Made by a program: the position numbers and the translations under genes. Below, piece after piece: positions 60,261 through 64,000 of a stretch of DNA of 64,000 nucleotides. How positions within the stretch are numbered: the first letter of the stretch is position 1; every line of letters starts with the position of its first letter. The DNA lies in assembly GCA_016720545.1 (NCBI GenBank), contig JADKKK010000006.1, positions 179,501 to 243,500 of the forward strand, written 5' to 3'. Under the pieces are notes generated by a model that was not told the origin of the DNA, made no database searches, and was given only the letters and a program-made list of their open reading frames with translations. This DNA is from Myxococcales bacterium (lineage in GTDB: Bacteria > Myxococcota_A > Polyangia > Polyangiales > Polyangiaceae).

Positions 60261-61478
60261 TCACTCCTCGACGACGAACGTGGCGCGCCCGACGAGCTGG
60301 CCGTCCTCGGTCTCCACGTCGACCGACCACGCGCCCACGAGCTGCGCGGGCAGGTTGTCGCCCGAGAGCCGCGAGCGCAGGCGCACCGAGCCGGCGGGCC
60401 CCGGTACGCGCGAGGTCTCCTCGTGCGCGCGCACGACCTCGTGCCCGTTGTGGCGCCACACGTGCCGCAGACGATCGCCCCGCCCGCCGGGCACGACCAC
60501 GTCGGTGACGGCCTGGAGCTGCTGGATGACCGAGGGGTGCAGCGCCCGCACCTCCATCGCGAGCCGGCCGTCCGCGAGCGTCATGGGCCCGACCGAGGCG
60601 CGCGACAGGTGCATGGGCACCGGAGGGATGAACGTGCGCGCGGCGTACGCGACCAGCACCGCGAGGGCCGCCGACGTGCCGATCGCGACCTGCACGCCGC
60701 GCCTCCGGTACGCGGCGAGCTCGAGGTTCATCGTCCAGAACGCGAGGGTCGTGACGCCCGCGGCGATCATCAGCGACGTGAGCGTGCGGGTGTCGGGGAA
60801 GAGCGCCGGCACGATGAGGTTCACGCAGCCGAAGAGCGCGACGCCGTGGAAGACCGACGCGAGCGCCACCCAGCGCAACAGCACCCGGTCGAACACCACG
60901 TCGAGCGTGGAGAGCAGCGCGCACGCCGCCACGAGCACCACGAACCACCCGTTCCGCGAGTCGAGCGTGGTCGACTTCCAATAGAAGGGCAGCAGGAAGA
61001 ACAGCATGCCCTGGTAGAGGTTCTTCAGCGCGTAGGTGAGCGCGTAAAACCGGAGCTTGGTCTTGGTCTCCGCGCCCTCGAGCGAGGCCTGGCGCTTCCC
61101 CGAGCCGTGGAGGCGGAAGAACAGCAGCACGAGCAGCCACGCGCCCCCGGCCGAGATCGCGAGGAGGCGGGCTTGCTGGAAGCCCTTCTGCGCGAACAGC
61201 ACGACGCCGGTGCCGAGGCACAGCGCGTAGACCGAGTGCAGCCACCACAGCTTCTTGCCGTGCCGCGCGAGGAACGCGCGCACCTTGTCGCGGAGCGCGA
61301 GCGGGACCGGGGAGACCGAGCGTGGGGCCGGCGGCGGCGGCGACGGCGGGGCCGTCCGGGGCGCAGGCGCGGGCGCGACCGGCGCGACGGGGCCCGGGCC
61401 GGGGGTCTCCGCGGACGCGAGCAGCTCGCCGACGTCCATCGGCGCGCGAGGCTCGGCGTGAGGCGCGCGTTCGTCCAC
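60261..61478 (-). CDS. membrane protein with C-terminal DUF2914 domain
   Basis: 405 residues from a GTG at 61478 (an ATG at 61439 is an alternative). A Pro/Ala-rich cytoplasmic stretch is followed by about six membrane helices (DUF5924-like region) and a soluble C-terminal DUF2914 domain (about 300-405: DVVVPGGRGDRLRHVWRHNGHEVV, LVGAWSVDVETEDGQLVGRATF). The DUF2914 fold is a ligand-binding beta domain. Upstream, TAACTC lies 9 nt before the GTG. Function unknown. Confidence 0.75.
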   Translation of the reverse strand: MDERAPHAEPRAPMDVGELLASAETPGPGPVAPVAPAPAPRTAPPSPPPPAPRSVSPVPLALRDKVRAFLARHGKKLWWLHSVYALCLGTGVVLFAQKGFQQARLLAISAGGAWLLVLLFFRLHGSGKRQASLEGAETKTKLRFYALTYALKNLYQGMLFFLLPFYWKSTTLDSRNGWFVVLVAACALLSTLDVVFDRVLLRWVALASVFHGVALFGCVNLIVPALFPDTRTLTSLMIAAGVTTLAFWTMNLELAAYRRRGVQVAIGTSAALAVLVAYAARTFIPPVPMHLSRASVGPMTLADGRLAMEVRALHPSVIQQLQAVTDVVVPGGRGDRLRHVWRHNGHEVVRAHEETSRVPGPAGSVRLRSRLSGDNLPAQLVGAWSVDVETEDGQLVGRATFVVEE

Positions 61479-61610
61479 CCTGGCCTTGAGTTAGCGCGTT
61501 TCCGCGGGGCGGCACAGCGCGCCCTCGGGCCGGCCGCGGGGCGGCCATTACGCCGCGACATGCCTCGGGTTTTCGATTGCGCTTCGCGCGGCCGGGGACA
61601 TAGTGGGGCC

Positions 61611-64000
61611 ATGCGTACCCACCACGCGCTCGGCTCGCTGCTCGCGCTCTTGGTCCTCCCGCTCGCATGCAGCGCCCCCGTGGGCGACGAGGCGAGCGAC
61701 CTCGGCCCGCCGGGCGAGGCGCGCGACCCCGAGACCGACACCCCCACGGCCGACGAGCGCGATCTGGAGCCGCTCGACGACGGACCGGTCGCTTCTCCGA
61801 ATCGCCTGGCCGCCGCTCCCACCGTGACGGTCGAGCAGAACGTCACCGACACCGGCTTCGTGGGCGATCGGATCACCTGGACCGACAGCGCGAACCGCCC
61901 GCGCACGGCGTTCCTCGTGAAGAACGACGCGATCGACCCCGCGGGCGCGTACGGCGGCTACGCGCGCAAGTTCACGTACCAGCCTTCGGCCGGCGTCACG
62001 CGCACCGTCAGCGGAGGCACCACCGAGCCCGGCTTCGGCTTCGTGATGGCGCAGCGCTCCACCGACTACGCGAACATCTCGAGCAAGTACCTCGCGGGCA
62101 CGCGGACGCTGCGCTCCGTGGGCGCCGGGCACGCGGTGATCGAGTACGCGTACTCCCAGCTGAAGACCAGCGCGGGGGTCGCCGTCCCCGTGCGCGCGAC
62201 GGTGCAGTGGAGCTTCGTGAGCGGCCGCGACTACCCGCTCTGGACCATCACCTACGACACCTCGGCGGCCGGCGCGAACACCCTCTCGCTCGACAGCAAG
62301 TCGCCCTATGGCGCGGTCGAATACACGGGCTCCTCGGGCACGGTCGACGGCGTGGGCTGGGGCGATCGCCGCAAGTTCGCCACGACGGCCACCACCGGCC
62401 CCGTGACCCTGAGCTCGCCGTGGACCTACAGCGCCACGAACGTGGTGCCCTACGTGCGCTCGTGGAGCAACGCCACGAACAGCGAGATGGGCCTCGTGCA
62501 GACCCAGCGCACCACGCAGCACGACGCTGGCTACGGCTGGTTTTATTCGAACTGGGGCAAGACCAGCGCGACCCGCGTGATCGACGCCGGCAGCCCCGCC
62601 GGGCAGCTCATGCCCGCCTCGTGGAACTGGACGTTCCTGCTGAACCAGCACCAGCTCCCGGCCGGCACCAGCGTCAAGACCATGGGCTGGGGCATGAACT
62701 TCGGCGCGGTCGGTCAGACCTCGTTCCCGAGCTACGGGTACCAGGGCAACCTGAGCGGCTACCCCTACCAGAGCTACGGTACGTTCATCGTGCTCGGGGC
62801 CAAGGCGGCCACCACGAACCACGTCGCCCAGGTGGAGCGCCTCACCGCCGCGAGCCTGACCGCGACGCGGGGCCTCGTCATGACGGGCGGGGTCGCCGGC
62901 GTGGGCCGCGCCGACACCGTGACGTACGCCCCAGCGGGCTACAACCATGTGTATGCTACATGGGACTTGCGCGCCGAGCCCACCACGGCGGCCGCGGTGT
63001 TCACCATCGACCCGAAGGCCAAGTCGATCAAGAACCCGGTGTTCCGCGTCCTCGACTACTCGCGCGTGGCCCTCCCCACCGGCGTGCGCATGGGCACCAC
63101 GAACCTCGTGGACGGGGTCGACTACGAGGCCTCGCGCGACGGCACCACGCTGTGGTTCACGCTGAAGAAGACCATCAGCACCCCCACCACGCTCGGCCTG
63201 AACGAAGACGGCGGCAACCCGGGCACGGGCCTCGACCCGTTCTACCAGCACTTCGACATCAACCACGTGCTCTCCACCGGGCAGAGCAACAGCGTGGCGA
63301 ACTCGGGCACGCCGGTGCTCAGCACCACGCAGCCGTTCTCGAACCTCATGTTCAACGTCGGCGTGATGACGGCTACCAACTGCAACGGCGACGGGTGCAC
63401 GGTCTACCAGACCCCCAGCTCGCTCGTGCCCCTGGTAGAGGGCGACAAGTTCCTGAGCTACTCGGTCGAGACCGCCTCGGCCGGAATCGCGAACCAAATC
63501 ACGAACATCGCGCGCTCGGTATACCTCGTGGGGCAGCCGGCCGGGCGCACCAGCCACGACGTGATGGTGAGCCTGCACGGCCGCAGCGGCAACAGCTACC
63601 AGTGCCTCCGCCGCGGCGGCTGCTCGTGGCACTCGCCGAGCTACATCAAGGCGTTCGACGACGGCATGCGCCAGGTGAACGACGCGAAGGCCCTCGCGGC
63701 GGCGCGCGGCGCGAGCTACGTCGTGCGCGCGGTCACCGCGATCCACGGCGAGACCGACCACTACTACCCGGGCTTCCCGCTGGCCGGCACCGACGGCACG
63801 CCCAACAAAATCTTGAACTACTCCGACGCGCTCCTCGAGTGGCAGTCCGACTACGAGACCCAGGTGAAGGCGCGCACCGGCCAGACCCTCCCGGTGCCGC
63901 TCTTCATCTCGCAAATGAGCGGCTGGACCGACAAGCCCGCCAGCAGCATCGCCAACCTCCAGCTGGACGCGCACCAGCGGGCGCCGGGCAAGGTCGTGCT
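61611..64000 (+). CDS. large lipoprotein with SGNH-type esterase domain (3' end outside window)
   Basis: The frame is open from the ATG at 61611 to the window end (796 codons). Signal peptide with lipobox PLAC, CATAGT 6 nt before the start. The N-terminal about 430 residues are beta-rich with many Ser/Thr/Tyr repeats. From about residue 545 a sialate-O-acetylesterase/SGNH-like domain begins: STGQSNSVANSG (GQSN block) and AIHGETDHYYPG (the block preceding the catalytic Asp-His). It probably removes acyl groups from polysaccharide on the cell surface or in prey. Truncated at the window edge. Confidence 0.82.
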   Translation, partial: MRTHHALGSLLALLVLPLACSAPVGDEASDLGPPGEARDPETDTPTADERDLEPLDDGPVASPNRLAAAPTVTVEQNVTDTGFVGDRITWTDSANRPRTAFLVKNDAIDPAGAYGGYARKFTYQPSAGVTRTVSGGTTEPGFGFVMAQRSTDYANISSKYLAGTRTLRSVGAGHAVIEYAYSQLKTSAGVAVPVRATVQWSFVSGRDYPLWTITYDTSAAGANTLSLDSKSPYGAVEYTGSSGTVDGVGWGDRRKFATTATTGPVTLSSPWTYSATNVVPYVRSWSNATNSEMGLVQTQRTTQHDAGYGWFYSNWGKTSATRVIDAGSPAGQLMPASWNWTFLLNQHQLPAGTSVKTMGWGMNFGAVGQTSFPSYGYQGNLSGYPYQSYGTFIVLGAKAATTNHVAQVERLTAASLTATRGLVMTGGVAGVGRADTVTYAPAGYNHVYATWDLRAEPTTAAAVFTIDPKAKSIKNPVFRVLDYSRVALPTGVRMGTTNLVDGVDYEASRDGTTLWFTLKKTISTPTTLGLNEDGGNPGTGLDPFYQHFDINHVLSTGQSNSVANSGTPVLSTTQPFSNLMFNVGVMTATNCNGDGCTVYQTPSSLVPLVEGDKFLSYSVETASAGIANQITNIARSVYLVGQPAGRTSHDVMVSLHGRSGNSYQCLRRGGCSWHSPSYIKAFDDGMRQVNDAKALAAARGASYVVRAVTAIHGETDHYYPGFPLAGTDGTPNKILNYSDALLEWQSDYETQVKARTGQTLPVPLFISQMSGWTDKPASSIANLQLDAHQRAPGKVV

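Overview
The window looks like a chromosome segment of a high-GC (about 70%) delta-proteobacterial predator or scavenger, most likely Myxococcota/Polyangia. The evidence is the number of lipoproteins with Ala/Asp/Pro-rich linkers (DAGPDAG-like), a Ser/Thr kinase fused to an ATPase and repeat region, an FHA-type sigma-54 activator, a C-terminal glycine-cysteine/transmembrane/arginine sorting tag of the MYXO-CTERM type, and a DUF4266-DUF3570 pair. Many genes have no Shine-Dalgarno sequence but carry a TAnnnT hexamer 6-12 nt before the start codon, which suggests leaderless transcripts.

Layout. 0-8.3 kb: membrane protein, a Kunitz-domain lipoprotein, two surface lipoproteins (one a five-repeat kelch-like propeller), and a CapA / L,D-transpeptidase / CapA group. 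8.4-12.6 kb: a tightly overlapping sugar operon (isomerase, FGGY kinase, periplasmic binding lipoprotein). 12.7-24.3 kb: lipoproteins, a hotdog thioesterase, a class III nucleotide cyclase with a DUF5939-like N-terminus, outer-membrane barrel proteins, an aldo/keto reductase, two metallo-beta-lactamase-fold enzymes, a zinc metalloprotease and a methyltransferase. Several of these are interrupted by small indels.

24.4-27.9 kb is the most unusual part. A sigma-70-like promoter precedes a run of at least ten tRNA genes or tRNA-like genes (Lys, Asp, Gly, Cys, a UCA-anticodon tRNA, Arg, Gly, Pro, His, Pro) plus several tRNA-like remnants, two different in-register tandem repeats (13 bp x17 and 9 bp x8), and an HNH endonuclease gene. 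Most of the tRNAs carry changes at nearly invariant positions or short deletions in arms, so the array looks degenerate or atypical.

28-36 kb: divergent FAD enzymes, then a TetR / glycyl-radical enzyme / activase operon with a palindromic operator. 36.4-45.2 kb: a long operon of c-type-cytochrome lipoproteins, beta-propellers, DUF4266 and DUF3570 proteins behind an FNR-like site, which I read as a candidate cell-surface redox system. 45.2-48.8 kb: duplicated and truncated fragments of a dimethylargininase-like gene and an M23 peptidase, then the M23-golvesin-type protein itself (frameshifted). 48.8-54.9 kb: a kinase/ATPase signalling protein divergent from an FHA sigma-54 activator, followed by three dyad sites and a -24/-12 promoter for a small protein. 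55-64 kb: a UbiA prenyltransferase, a large TPR/transglutaminase-like protein, DUF1232 and DUF2914 proteins, and the start of a large lipoprotein with an SGNH esterase domain that runs off the window.

Small indels recur between 16 and 48 kb while the long genes at 28-35 and 48.8-61.5 kb are intact. The sequence alone cannot separate gene decay from assembly error in those places.
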